From the NCBI GenBank assembly GCA_041753075.1, contig JBGSVE010000044.1:1-64000 (forward strand): DNA of 64,000 nt, read 5' to 3'. The notes beneath the pieces are model-generated. The model was not told the origin of the DNA. It saw nothing but the letters and a program-made list of their open reading frames with translations, and did no database searches. The translations under genes and the position numbers were made by a program. The DNA comes from UBA6163 sp041753075 (GTDB lineage: Bacteria > Planctomycetota > Planctomycetia > Pirellulales > Pirellulaceae). Shown here piece by piece: positions 45,758-56,349 of the stretch (position 1 is its first letter; each line of letters starts with the position of its first letter).

Positions 45758-46686
45758 AGCGGACAGGCTATTGGCCCTGGGCCACGCACCGTGAACAATT
45801 CGCCGGCCTTGCGGCACCGGTCGGTTTGGTGGCCGGCTGGGGACGATTCCCCGTTTTGGTAGCCGAGGTGCTCGTGCGGTTGCGCGTGCCGGTGTATTGC
45901 ATTGCGATTCATGGCCACGCCGATCCGCAGCTCGAATACTTGTGTACCGAAGTCTGTTGGTCAGGCGTCGGGAAATTGGGAACTCATGTGCGCTACTTTC
46001 GCGGCCACGGTGTGACCTCGGTCACGATGGCCGGCAAGTTGTTTAAGTCCGACATCCTGTATTCGGGGTCGGTATTGCTCAAGCACATGCCCGATTGGGA
46101 ATGCCTCAAAACGTTCGGTCCTTTGCTCTACTCGCGTCACGGCAATTCGCGTGACGATTCGCTACTTACGGCCGTGACCCAAATGTACCAACGTCATCAA
46201 ATGAATGTCGTCGCCGCCACGGACCTCGCACCGGAACTGCTCGTCAAAGCAGGTCTGATCGTTGGACAATCTCCCAGCGCGAAGGTCCAGCGAGACATTG
46301 ATTTCGGCTGGCAAGTCGCCAAACAAATGGGCGCGTTGGATATTGGCCAGAGCATCACGATCAAAGATGGATCGGTGTTGGCCATCGAAGCGATCGAGGG
46401 TACCGACGCCTGTATCGAGCGTACGGGAGCACTGTGCAAACATGGCGGTTGGACGTTGGTCAAGGTGGCCAAACCTGGCCAGGACATGCGGTTCGACGTG
46501 CCAACCATCGGTCCACAAACGATTGCCAAAGTCAGCGCCGCCGGTGGCGTTGCGATCGCCGTCGAAGCCAACCGGACGATTCTCGTCGACCAAGCCGAAA
46601 CGCTCGCCGCCGCGAAAAAAGCGGGAATTTCCATTTTGGCACTGTCCGATGTCGCGTTCGCCAGCCAGCGGTATCGCGCCGCATAG
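45754..46686 (+). CDS. lpxI: UDP-2,3-diacylglucosamine pyrophosphatase, LpxI type
   Basis: 310 residues of the LpxI (DUF1009) family, which cleaves UDP-2,3-diacylglucosamine in lipid A synthesis in organisms without LpxH. Landmarks are VGLVAGWGRFPVLVAEVL, VWSGVGKLG, VTMAGKLFK, GPLLYSRHGNSRDDSLL, DIDFGWQVAKQMGALDIGQS, AIEGTDACIERTGALC and RFDVPTIGPQTIAKV. The ATG at 45754 overlaps the lpxD TGA as ATGA, so translation is coupled; a TTG at 45727 is less likely. It is followed by a 466-bp gap. Confidence 0.92.
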   Translation: MKRTGYWPWATHREQFAGLAAPVGLVAGWGRFPVLVAEVLVRLRVPVYCIAIHGHADPQLEYLCTEVCWSGVGKLGTHVRYFRGHGVTSVTMAGKLFKSDILYSGSVLLKHMPDWECLKTFGPLLYSRHGNSRDDSLLTAVTQMYQRHQMNVVAATDLAPELLVKAGLIVGQSPSAKVQRDIDFGWQVAKQMGALDIGQSITIKDGSVLAIEAIEGTDACIERTGALCKHGGWTLVKVAKPGQDMRFDVPTIGPQTIAKVSAAGGVAIAVEANRTILVDQAETLAAAKKAGISILALSDVAFASQRYRAA

Positions 46687-47152
46687 TTCGACTTTCGCAC
46701 TTTTCATGCGGCCAAGCCGCACATCTTAAAACGATTGTCCCAATTGTTTGGCTGGCGAAGCCAGTTTGGGCTGCCAAATATTTGGCCCATTTGTTCTGCA
46801 AATCGAAGTCGAACTTAGTGGTTCGTCAACTTCCGCTTCTAGGACGACCACATTGTGTGCCTCAACGATCCGCCATGGTAATTCAGCAACGTCGGAGCGT
46901 CGTAACACACTGCCCCACCCCTAAAGCCAGGCTTTAGCTGACTAGTTCTTAGCTGGAACGCAGCCCTACCGCTCCCAACCGACAAAATCGATAAATTCGG
47001 ACTATTCCGAGTGAATCCCCTGTTCACCCACTTGAAGGCGGATTCGCCGCCAATGAGAATTCGCAAATTGGTGCTAGGTGCTTACCCACCCAGAGCACTG
47101 CGCACTTTTTGCAAAGCTCCTAATTTATTCAGTGTGTAGCGTGGGGTCGAAA
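46687..47152. other. Intergenic stretch upstream of the giant repeat-protein gene
   Basis: 466 bp without a supported gene. Just after the lpxI stop is a 22-bp sequence (46684-46705) that recurs with one mismatch just after the stop of the giant gene (56276-56297). A short hairpin CTGGC-GAA-GCCAG lies near 46752. The promoter of the giant gene should be in the right part, but no clear -10/-35 pair is recognised. Confidence 0.45.
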
Positions 47153-50100
47153 ATGAAGACGGCACGTGTTTTGGCGGCATTTTTTGTGTTGGTGTGGCAG
47201 ATTTGTCCGGCTGCGCTGGCCGCAGACTTCTATTGGGATCCCGATGGCACTGCTGCGGGAAACGATATTGATGGAACGAGTCTCGGTGGAAATGGCATCT
47301 GGGATACGTCAACATCCGCTTGGTGGGATACGACCAACAATGTCGCTTGGCCCGGTGGCGCAGGCGATAACGCGATCTTCACCGGCCCGTTGGTCGCTGG
47401 CGAGCCGACGCAGTCAACCGTCACGCTCAGCGGTTTGATCTCGGCGAACCGATTGTCGTTTCGACGCAGTCGATATCATCTCACCGGTGGCCAACTGCTG
47501 CTCGCTGGTACGATGCCATCAATCGACGTCTCGTTGGGTGACTATGCGATAATCGATAGCGAGATTCAGGGTTCCGGTGGTCTCACCAAAACCGGTCGTG
47601 GCACCGTTCGCCTTGGCAACAACGCCAACACTTACACCGGCACAACGACGATCAGTTCAGGCTCGGTCGTGATCTCCGGTGCAGGGGCTTTGGGCAACGA
47701 TACGTCTGCGGTCGTCGTTACCGGTTCGCCAACGCGTGGTTTTGAGGGTGGCGCGTTGGTCCTCGATGGTACCGCCGGCGGGTTCACGTTCTCGCGTGAT
47801 CTGTCGCTTCAAGGTTATGGTCCGATTGGTGATCGCAGTTCGGCGCTATTGAGTCTCGGCGACAACACGCTGTCTGGCTTGGTCACTACTGCTACAGGAT
47901 CGGTCAACACTCGGATCAACCAGGTCAATGGAACGATGACGTTCGCCGGCGGACTCAATGTCGAAGGTACCGCCGGCACAACAGTCAGCACACTCGGTGG
48001 TATCACACAGGCCGGTGTCAGCAATTACGTCTTCAACAGCGCGCTGACGGGAACCGGAACGCTTGAAAAGAGTGGCGGGGGCACCTTGTTCTTGGCACCA
48101 ACAGATACCTCCGGTTTCTCGGGTTCGGTGCGAGTCAGTTCAAGCTCAACGGGCACACAAAGTTCCGTTCGAATCAATTCGGCCAACGTGCTGGGCACTC
48201 GCACTGCGGCAGGTACGGCCGGTGTTATCGATCTTAATGGCGGCATCTTGGAAGTCTTGATGGACGCGCCGTCGGTGCAGGCCGGTGGAGTCAACGCAAA
48301 TGTTTACCAGCGAACCAGTGGCACGATCTTTGTTGACCATGGGGCAACCGGAACAGCCATGAACGGCACGCTGACGCTGGGGCAACTTGCCTTCGAAGAG
48401 AATCAAACGCTCACGGTCGCCGGTCGCAACGGGTTTGGCGTGACGTTTGGTGCCGCGCCGGTCCAGGGCGGCAATAACAATTCCACGATTACCAACAATC
48501 TTCAAGGTGGCGGCACGTTGACCTTCACCGGCAATTTCTGGAGCAACACCGAAAACGGGGCCAATCGCACGCTGACGATCGGCGGAGCGGGGCAAACGCT
48601 TATCAGCGGCAATATCATCGCGTCCGCAGCAGCCTTCAACCACAACTTGACCAAGGCTGGCACCGGCACACTCACCATCACCAGCGGCGCTGCGGCAACC
48701 ACGCTCGATGGCAATGTTAATGTTCAAGATGGACGGCTGACGATCGCGAACTTCCAGAGCATTAACAACGCAGCGGCGGTTGTCGGCAGACAATTGAATC
48801 TTGGCAACGCCGCCACAAACGGTGTGCTGGAAATCAATGGTGCCAATCCAACTGTTGCTAACCTTGAATTGCAACGAACATTGCGTCTGGCTGGGGCAGC
48901 GGGTGGCGGGACCATTCTGGCAAATCAGAGTGGTGCCAACAGTATTCTCATCGCCAATGTCGCGACACCAACGGACACTGCCAAGACACTTGCACTTGGT
49001 GGCGTGAATACCTCGGACAATACGATCTCGGGAAATCTAGTTGATGCGGCAGCGGGCGCGTTGTCAGTTACTAAGATCGACGGTGGAACGTGGCTATTGA
49101 GCGGTACAAACACCTACACCGGAGCAACCACGATCTCGGCGGGTACGCTCAAGCTGCTGGCCAACGGAGCGGCTTCAACGACATTGTCCGATTCGTCGGC
49201 GATCGCGTTCAACGCAGTGAATGTAAACGCCGGGGGCACACTTGAATTTGTCGGCCAAGCCGCGACCAACAATGTCGAGACGCTTGGTGCGCTGACCCCA
49301 ACACTAGGCTCTGGCACGGTTCGGTTGACGCCCGGCGCAGGCGGCACTGCGTCGGTTGTCTTTTCTTCGCTGGGTGCTGTCGGCGTTGGCGCGACGGTTA
49401 ATTTTGTCGCACCGACGTCAAGTGACACGGTGTCCTTCTCCACAATCGCCACGACAAATAACATCGCTGATGCGGGACTTTACTACAACGGTGCCGATTT
49501 CGCGTTCGTACCCGGTGCGGGCTCCGCCATTCGCGCCGCCAACTACGGCACGGACGCCGATTTCGCAACCAGCGCATCGGCGCTAACCGCCGGACAAAGC
49601 AATCAGATTACGGGCAGCTTCAGCACTGCCGCAATTGCGATCGACTCACTGAAAATCAGCGGCAGTCATACGTTAACGCAATCCGGCCTTTTGACGGTGC
49701 GCACCGGGGCAGTCGCCAATGCCAGCGGCGGAATCATTCAGACCGGTGGTAACAGCGTGATCACTGGGGCAACCGGTATCACCACGGGCGGCACGGGTTC
49801 GCTCGTCATTCGTGTCGACGGGTCAGGCGATACATTAACACTCAATGGCCCCATCACTAGCACGACCACCGGCGGTTTCACGAAGTCGGGAGCCGGCACG
49901 TTGATACTGGCGGGAGCCAACAATCAAACAGGAACGATTTCAATCAATGAAGGCACTGTACGGCTTTCGGGTACTGGACGCCTGGGAGCAGGAGCCGCAT
50001 TGACGATTCGGCAAGGAGCCGTGCTTGATCTCAACGGTGTCACGCCAGGCACCAGTACAAATGCGTTCAATAACAACGGCAGAGTAACCAACGGCAGTGC

Positions 50101-53100
50101 CACGGCCGTGACCTACACCGTAGGTGGGGCAAACGGTACGGGGACCTCCACCGGGATCATCGAAAATGGTACCGGCGTGGTGAACGTCACCAAAGCGGGC
50201 ACCGGTGGACAAAATTGGAATGGCCTTAGCACCTACACCGGTACAACCACAATCGGTTCGACAGGAATTGTAAGCGCGGCAACGTTGGCTAACATTGGCA
50301 GCGCCAGCGGTATCGGGGCGGGGAATACCGGTAACAATGCGGGCAGCTTGATCTTTACCGGCGCAAGTGCAGTCCAAGCTTTCGGCGGATTGAGTTATAC
50401 AGGCGCGACTTCCACTTCCACCAATCGATTGTTCACCTTCGGCGGTGCGGCGCTGGATAGCGGAGCAAGAATTCAAGCCAACGGTGCCAATCAAGCGGCG
50501 ATTGTTTACAGCAATACCGGTGCATTGGCTTTCGGTACAACCAACATCGCTCAAGGTTTGGTTCTGGGTGGTGCTTCAACCGGCGATAATCGATTCAACC
50601 CCCAGATTACCAACAACGGCACCGGTATCGTCAGTCTGTTCAAAGCCGATGCGGGCACCTGGCATTTGGGCAATACCAACAACAACTACACCGGATTAAC
50701 GACAATCACCGCTGGAACTTTAGGCGACGGCGGTGGCACCACAATCCCGAGCAACAGCCCGATCGTGTTTAACGGCGGTCGCTTGCTTTCCAGCGGCAAT
50801 TTCACCCGTAACTTGGTCGCCACAGCGACCGCTGGCAACGCCAACGAAGTTAGTTTTTTAACCGGTGGTGGTTTTGCGGCGCTGGATTCTCAACTGGTCG
50901 TTTCGATCGGTGGATTGGCGACGCCCACCGCATTGACCTGGGGTGCCGGCGGTTTTGCCAGCGGGACGCTTAACTTAAGTTCGGGTATCTCAGTCGCTGA
51001 TGTGGACTTTCGCAATGCGATCGATCTTGGTGCGGTGAATCGCACGATCGACGTTTTCGATAACGCCAACACGGGAGCCGACTACGTAACACTAAGCGGC
51101 ATCGTGAGTGGCGCCGGCGGCGGCATCATCAAAACGGGCACCGGTATCCTCAGACTGACCGGCGCAAACACCTACACCGGAGCGACCGCGGTCCAAGCCG
51201 GCACGATTGTCGCATCGTCGCTTGGCAATAGCTCGGCACCCGGGGCAACCAGCGTCGGTGACTCGGCGACCGGAAATACCACCGCCGGCCAAATTATCTT
51301 GGGTACCGCAGCCACCGGTGGTATCTTGCAATATGTCGGTGCTGGTGAAACGAGCGATCGGCTGATTTTCCTCGGTGGAGCGACCGCCTCGAACCAGATT
51401 CATGCCGATGGTGCAGCACCGCTGATCCTAACCAACGTGGTCAACGGTGCCACCGGCGCAGCAACTTTGTTTTTGCGTGGTACCAACACTTCGGCAAACA
51501 TGATTACCAGTGCACTGGCCAACGGCGGAGCAGCATTTAGCGTCAACGTTGATGGTGGCGCAACCTGGATTTTGTCAAACTCGGCAAACAGCTATTCCGG
51601 TAGCACCACGGTCAACGGCGGTGCGCTGGGCCTAGGTGAACAGGGTTCAATCGGCACCAGCACACTCGTGCTCGGTAACGGCAGTACCTTTGCCTATGGG
51701 GCCGATCGAAGCTTCAGTAATGCCGTTAGCCAAAGCAATAACACAACGACTGCTTTCGTTGGCGATAACAGCTTGAACCTTACCGGTACCCTTGCGTCGC
51801 TAGCTGCCGCAAACAACGTTACGACCACGAATACCATTATCGATGGCAAGACGCTCACTCTTAATGATGCGACGTTCAACTTAATCACTGCGGCCCGAAC
51901 CTGGAACATCAACGGCGATGGCGACACAATTATCAACGGCAACATCACCACCTCCACGGCGATGAATTTCGCCTTGGGGCTTACGTATGCCGGTGTCGGC
52001 AATGGAACGTTGACCCTCAATGGCACCGGTTCCAATCTCAACGGCGGGACGGTAACGATTAATTCGGGGCGTCTGATTATCGGTGCTGATGGCGTAATTC
52101 CTGATGGTGCTGGCGCAGGCAACTTGGTAATTGGTCCGGCGGTGGGTGCCACCGCGATGCTCGATCTCAATGGACATAGCGAAACGATCAATGGTCTGAC
52201 CGCCAACGGTGCCGGCACAACTATCATTGACAACACCTCTTCATCAGCGGCCACCTTGCGTTTCGGTGCCAACGATCAAGCCGTAAGCTTCGGTGGTGGT
52301 ACCGGCGACTATACGATCACCGACAGCGGCAGTGGGGCGCTATCGATCGTCAAAGCGGGCACGGGTAGCGCTGTAATACCAAGCGGCGTCACCTTGACTT
52401 ACGAGGGAGCAACAACGGTCGAAGGTGGTTCGCTTACGATCGCTTCGCCCGTGGACGGTACGACCAGTCTAAATGTGCTGAACAGCGGCAGCCAACTGAA
52501 TCTCAGCGGCGGGATTGCTGCGCCGACTGCGATCAACAGCGTCGTTGTCGAGAACGGTGCTACGCTGCAACTTCTAGACGGCGTCGGCAACAAACTGACA
52601 AACCTAACCAACCTGACGCTCGGCTCCACCGGCGGAACCAACACAACACTGAATTTCAATGTCGGCGATCTGAGCGTCGCTGGCGATGGACTCAACACCG
52701 ATACGTTGACGCTGCTCAGCGGCGGCACGCTGAGTCTATTCACTGGCAACAATGTCACCTTCAATTTGTCTGACAGCGGCTTGAATGCCAATCAAACCTA
52801 TAACCTGTTGCTCAGCTCCAGCGGGTTCACTAGCGGTGCCCTGTCGAGCGCAAATTACGTTCTCGGAGCAACGCCAGGCGGATTCTCGTCGATCACGTTG
52901 GTTGCCAATGATGATCGCGTGTTCCTCAGCACCGGCAATCTGATCACCGGCACATCGTATTGGCGCGGACTCACCGACACGACCTGGAACGGGAATGCAA
53001 ATAACTGGTCAGACGACAAGGACGGACTGACACCCGCATCGTCGGTTCCCGGCCAAGGAACCGATGTCGTGTTCCAGTGGAATTCTGGCAGTAACGCTGC

Positions 53101-56100
53101 CGTGACCACGACGCTGGAACAGAATTTTAGGGTCAATTCGCTCACCTTCGAGGCTGCCGACAACCCCGCCGACACACCGGCCTCGGTAACGATCAATCCC
53201 GGTACACTGGCGACAAACCGACTGGAAATTGCCCCGCAATCGGCCAGCGATGGAATCAAAATCACTGCCGGTGGCCCAGTCACGGCCACCATTAGCGGGC
53301 CCGTTCGCTTGGGTGCAAACCAATCGTGGGAAGTCGTCGACACGGGATCGACACTCTCGCTGGGATCGCTGCAGGGCGAAGCCGACGTGACCAAGATCGG
53401 CGCGGGCCGAGTGGTGCTCAGCGCCGCCGCCGACGCAACATTCAATTCGGGTGTCACCGCCGACATCACGGTTAACGCTGGCACACTGGAGTTGACCAAT
53501 GCTGCGGCCCTGGGCAACACGATTAACAGCAATCTGGCCAACGTCATCGTCAACAGTTCGGGTGTGTTCTATTACAACAACGCGACCGCCGGTAACGTCG
53601 CCAATTCATTAAATCTCAACGGTGGTACGCTCTCCGCCGCCGGAGCAGCACAGACCTACAGCGGTCTAGTTAATGTTAGTGCCAATTCAGTTGTAAACTT
53701 GCGGAACGCAAACTCGGCAACAACTAACACTACTCAGCGAAACATCACCTTGTCAGGCCCAATCAGCGGAAGCGGACGCTTACTACTCGACAGCATCGAC
53801 ACGCTCTCCGCTGGCAACCAGCTCACTGGCGAGCTGATTCTAAGTGGTAACAACTCAGCCTGGTCCGGCGGGCTAGACATTGTTCGCGGTACAGTTCGTG
53901 CAACGAACCTCAATGCCTTTGGCACAAATAGTATTACCGCACAAAGTGGCCGAATCATTTTCAATACCGGAAATGGAACAACCTTCAACTCGATGTCAAA
54001 TCTGACCATAGATTCCCCTGGTGGCATCCTTGAGTTAAACGTAGACAACTCCGCAGGCACTCCTAGTGCGGATCTGACAGCGAATTTCGGCGGCTCCATC
54101 ACTCTCGGCGGCACAAATGCAAACAATGCACTCCGATTGTTTCAAGCGAACGACAATTTCAGCAAACTGAACATTCGCGGCGGCATCGTGCTGGGCAGTG
54201 ATGCGAGCGTCAGCATTTCTGGCAGCACAATCAACCGCGCCGTTACCATTGATACCGTTGGTATCAGTGAAACCGGCGGCCCAAGAGTACTCACCCTCAA
54301 TGACGATCTCGGCGGCTGGGCCCAGACAAATCGACCACTCGAAATCAACGTCGCCAGCACTTACACCGGCGGCACCCGAATTGCCGAAGGTGTTGTCATT
54401 CTTGGCAACGCTGCGGCACTGGGAACGGGCGCAATTACGATCACCGGAGCCAGTACGTTGCAAGCGGGCGTTGATCTTTCCGCTGGCGGCGTCGGTCCCG
54501 TCGCGAATGCCTTGACGCTTAATGCAAACTTGATCACCAGCGGCACCAATAACCTGACCATCGCCGGGACATTTACGGGCACTGGGCCTGCCGCCAACCG
54601 AACGTTGACCAACAACATCGCCGCGCCGTCGGCATTGGTGTTCTCGGGACAAACAAATCTAGCTGACGCCGCCGATATCGCGCCCCGCACACTGACCATC
54701 GCCGGCACCGGAGCCACCCATTTCACAGGTGTTGTCACCGACGGCAACGCCACGGCAAACAACATTACAAAGACCAGCTCCGGCATTTTGTCATTCAGTA
54801 ATACCAACAGCTACAGCGGCACAACCACCATCAGTGCAGGAGTGACTGCAGGCATTGGCAACAACTACGGAGTGATCGTTGCCGCAGCCAACAACGCCCT
54901 CGGTGTAGGTGCCGTCAACGCCCGCTTCAATACCGGTGCGGTGACTTCGCAGGTTGTTCTCACCGGTGGAATCACGCTCGGCAACAGTAGCTTTACCACG
55001 ACCGGCGCAGGCTCTGATGGTACGACTAACGGCATCATCCGCAGCGTCAGCGGTGCCAACACAATCACGGGCGACCTCAATATGGTTGGTGGCGGTGGCA
55101 GCAGCACCTATCGAGCCGACGGCGGCTCGTCGCTGACCTTCAGCGGTACTGTAGGTTCCATTGCGAACGCAACGCGAATCATTAACCTGGTCGGTGCGGG
55201 TGACTTTGTCTTTACGGGACTGATTCGCGATAGTAACCAGGCCACTCCCAATGCTGCTGATTTCGTCGGGTTCGATTCCAGTAACAGTGGCACAACGACA
55301 GTTAGCGGAACCAACACCTACACCGGAGCAACCAGCGTCGGGGCCAATAACACGTTTATCGCTGGCTCGACGCAAGCGTTTGGTATAAACTCAGCGACTT
55401 CAGTTGCCGGCACGTTGCGCCTTGCCGGTAACAGCAATTCAATTGGCTCACTTGCTGGGGCAGGCATCGTTGAGAACATGAATGCCGCCGCCGCGCTGTT
55501 GACAACTGGCGGCAATAATACTTCGACGACGTTCACGGGAATCATTCAAGACGGTGCCGGCGGCGGAGCACTGTCGCTGACCAAAACAGGCACCGGAACG
55601 TTCGCGGTCAGCGGTGCCAACACGTACTCCGGTGGTACGACCGTCGATGGCGGAGTTTTACTAGTCAACAACCTGGTCGGCAGCGGCACGGGGTCGGGTC
55701 CGGTTACCGTCGCCAGCGGTGCCGTCCTTGGCGGCAGCGGTGTTCTTGACGGCGTGGTTACCTTCCAAAGCGGTGCGGTTCACAACCCCGGCAATAGTCC
55801 CGGCGTGCAAACCTTCGCCAACGACATCGACTACAGCGCTGGCTCGGTCTTTACCTGGGAATTGATCACCAATACCGAACTGCTGCGTGGTGCCAACTTT
55901 GACGGTGTCGACCTGACCGGGGCCGCCAGCACGCTGACGTTTGCTCCTAGCGGCGTCACCTCGAACTTGGTGTTTAACTCAGCCGGTTCGAACGTGTTGT
56001 GGGCCGACAGTTTCTGGGACATCGATCGCCAATGGTTGGTGTTTGACAACGCCGGTACGACCAGCAATTTGTTCGACACCATCAACGTCGGCAATGATTC

Positions 56101-56278
56101 CGGCGGCAACACGCTGCTAGCAACTCGCGGTGGATTCTCATGGTCCAATTCGAGTAACGATGTCTACTTGAACTTCACCGCCGTGGCGGTTCCCGAACCG
56201 GCCACGCTCGGGTTAATTGGTATCGCTGGACTTGGTTTGATAGCTCGCCGCCGATCGCGGTCCAAACCATTGGTTTAG
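47153..56278 (+). CDS. Giant autotransporter-strand repeat protein with PEP-CTERM tail
   Basis: 3041 residues from the ATG at 47153, with a signal peptide (MKTARVLAAFFVLVWQICPA, then ALAA). The body has at least a dozen autotransporter-associated beta-strand repeats of the form NTYTGATTISAGTLKL, each after a GxGTLTLxG strand, spread from about residue 150 to 2880, predicted to form a long right-handed beta-helix. A pre-tail GNSPGVQTF and a classical PEP-CTERM motif (AVPEPATLGLIGIAGLGLIA, then RRRSR) close the protein. It is probably exported, processed by an exosortase and held at the surface. No autotransporter barrel is present. Base composition is less Cys/charged and rich in Gly, Thr, Asn and Ala. 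Confidence 0.9.
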   Translation: MKTARVLAAFFVLVWQICPAALAADFYWDPDGTAAGNDIDGTSLGGNGIWDTSTSAWWDTTNNVAWPGGAGDNAIFTGPLVAGEPTQSTVTLSGLISANRLSFRRSRYHLTGGQLLLAGTMPSIDVSLGDYAIIDSEIQGSGGLTKTGRGTVRLGNNANTYTGTTTISSGSVVISGAGALGNDTSAVVVTGSPTRGFEGGALVLDGTAGGFTFSRDLSLQGYGPIGDRSSALLSLGDNTLSGLVTTATGSVNTRINQVNGTMTFAGGLNVEGTAGTTVSTLGGITQAGVSNYVFNSALTGTGTLEKSGGGTLFLAPTDTSGFSGSVRVSSSSTGTQSSVRINSANVLGTRTAAGTAGVIDLNGGILEVLMDAPSVQAGGVNANVYQRTSGTIFVDHGATGTAMNGTLTLGQLAFEENQTLTVAGRNGFGVTFGAAPVQGGNNNSTITNNLQGGGTLTFTGNFWSNTENGANRTLTIGGAGQTLISGNIIASAAAFNHNLTKAGTGTLTITSGAAATTLDGNVNVQDGRLTIANFQSINNAAAVVGRQLNLGNAATNGVLEINGANPTVANLELQRTLRLAGAAGGGTILANQSGANSILIANVATPTDTAKTLALGGVNTSDNTISGNLVDAAAGALSVTKIDGGTWLLSGTNTYTGATTISAGTLKLLANGAASTTLSDSSAIAFNAVNVNAGGTLEFVGQAATNNVETLGALTPTLGSGTVRLTPGAGGTASVVFSSLGAVGVGATVNFVAPTSSDTVSFSTIATTNNIADAGLYYNGADFAFVPGAGSAIRAANYGTDADFATSASALTAGQSNQITGSFSTAAIAIDSLKISGSHTLTQSGLLTVRTGAVANASGGIIQTGGNSVITGATGITTGGTGSLVIRVDGSGDTLTLNGPITSTTTGGFTKSGAGTLILAGANNQTGTISINEGTVRLSGTGRLGAGAALTIRQGAVLDLNGVTPGTSTNAFNNNGRVTNGSATAVTYTVGGANGTGTSTGIIENGTGVVNVTKAGTGGQNWNGLSTYTGTTTIGSTGIVSAATLANIGSASGIGAGNTGNNAGSLIFTGASAVQAFGGLSYTGATSTSTNRLFTFGGAALDSGARIQANGANQAAIVYSNTGALAFGTTNIAQGLVLGGASTGDNRFNPQITNNGTGIVSLFKADAGTWHLGNTNNNYTGLTTITAGTLGDGGGTTIPSNSPIVFNGGRLLSSGNFTRNLVATATAGNANEVSFLTGGGFAALDSQLVVSIGGLATPTALTWGAGGFASGTLNLSSGISVADVDFRNAIDLGAVNRTIDVFDNANTGADYVTLSGIVSGAGGGIIKTGTGILRLTGANTYTGATAVQAGTIVASSLGNSSAPGATSVGDSATGNTTAGQIILGTAATGGILQYVGAGETSDRLIFLGGATASNQIHADGAAPLILTNVVNGATGAATLFLRGTNTSANMITSALANGGAAFSVNVDGGATWILSNSANSYSGSTTVNGGALGLGEQGSIGTSTLVLGNGSTFAYGADRSFSNAVSQSNNTTTAFVGDNSLNLTGTLASLAAANNVTTTNTIIDGKTLTLNDATFNLITAARTWNINGDGDTIINGNITTSTAMNFALGLTYAGVGNGTLTLNGTGSNLNGGTVTINSGRLIIGADGVIPDGAGAGNLVIGPAVGATAMLDLNGHSETINGLTANGAGTTIIDNTSSSAATLRFGANDQAVSFGGGTGDYTITDSGSGALSIVKAGTGSAVIPSGVTLTYEGATTVEGGSLTIASPVDGTTSLNVLNSGSQLNLSGGIAAPTAINSVVVENGATLQLLDGVGNKLTNLTNLTLGSTGGTNTTLNFNVGDLSVAGDGLNTDTLTLLSGGTLSLFTGNNVTFNLSDSGLNANQTYNLLLSSSGFTSGALSSANYVLGATPGGFSSITLVANDDRVFLSTGNLITGTSYWRGLTDTTWNGNANNWSDDKDGLTPASSVPGQGTDVVFQWNSGSNAAVTTTLEQNFRVNSLTFEAADNPADTPASVTINPGTLATNRLEIAPQSASDGIKITAGGPVTATISGPVRLGANQSWEVVDTGSTLSLGSLQGEADVTKIGAGRVVLSAAADATFNSGVTADITVNAGTLELTNAAALGNTINSNLANVIVNSSGVFYYNNATAGNVANSLNLNGGTLSAAGAAQTYSGLVNVSANSVVNLRNANSATTNTTQRNITLSGPISGSGRLLLDSIDTLSAGNQLTGELILSGNNSAWSGGLDIVRGTVRATNLNAFGTNSITAQSGRIIFNTGNGTTFNSMSNLTIDSPGGILELNVDNSAGTPSADLTANFGGSITLGGTNANNALRLFQANDNFSKLNIRGGIVLGSDASVSISGSTINRAVTIDTVGISETGGPRVLTLNDDLGGWAQTNRPLEINVASTYTGGTRIAEGVVILGNAAALGTGAITITGASTLQAGVDLSAGGVGPVANALTLNANLITSGTNNLTIAGTFTGTGPAANRTLTNNIAAPSALVFSGQTNLADAADIAPRTLTIAGTGATHFTGVVTDGNATANNITKTSSGILSFSNTNSYSGTTTISAGVTAGIGNNYGVIVAAANNALGVGAVNARFNTGAVTSQVVLTGGITLGNSSFTTTGAGSDGTTNGIIRSVSGANTITGDLNMVGGGGSSTYRADGGSSLTFSGTVGSIANATRIINLVGAGDFVFTGLIRDSNQATPNAADFVGFDSSNSGTTTVSGTNTYTGATSVGANNTFIAGSTQAFGINSATSVAGTLRLAGNSNSIGSLAGAGIVENMNAAAALLTTGGNNTSTTFTGIIQDGAGGGALSLTKTGTGTFAVSGANTYSGGTTVDGGVLLVNNLVGSGTGSGPVTVASGAVLGGSGVLDGVVTFQSGAVHNPGNSPGVQTFANDIDYSAGSVFTWELITNTELLRGANFDGVDLTGAASTLTFAPSGVTSNLVFNSAGSNVLWADSFWDIDRQWLVFDNAGTTSNLFDTINVGNDSGGNTLLATRGGFSWSNSSNDVYLNFTAVAVPEPATLGLIGIAGLGLIARRRSRSKPLV

Positions 56279-56297
56279 TTCGACTTGCGCACTTTTC
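56276..56297 (+). repeat. 22-bp direct repeat flanking the giant gene (right copy; left copy at 46684-46705)
   Basis: Both copies begin with the TAG stop of the preceding gene and read TAGTTCGACTT, then T (left) or G (right), then CGCACTTTTC. 21 of 22 positions agree. The pair brackets the giant gene and its upstream region. Confidence 0.75.
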
Positions 56298-56349
56298 CCG
56301 TGTCGAAGTCGCGTAGGGTAGAACAATTGTTCTTCAATTCGAGTTGCAA

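Noticed and set aside
47800..55545. Many long minus-strand open frames inside the giant gene
   Set aside because: They mirror the low-stop, Gly/Thr/Ala/Asn-rich repeats of the plus-strand gene, show no known domain and no ribosome sites, and are interrupted; the plus-strand frame has signal peptide, repeats and PEP-CTERM tail.
47600..55700. CRISPR-like or tandem DNA repeats
   Set aside because: The repeated segments are protein-level beta-strand motifs with variable spacing and diverged DNA, not regular repeats and spacers; no cas genes are present.
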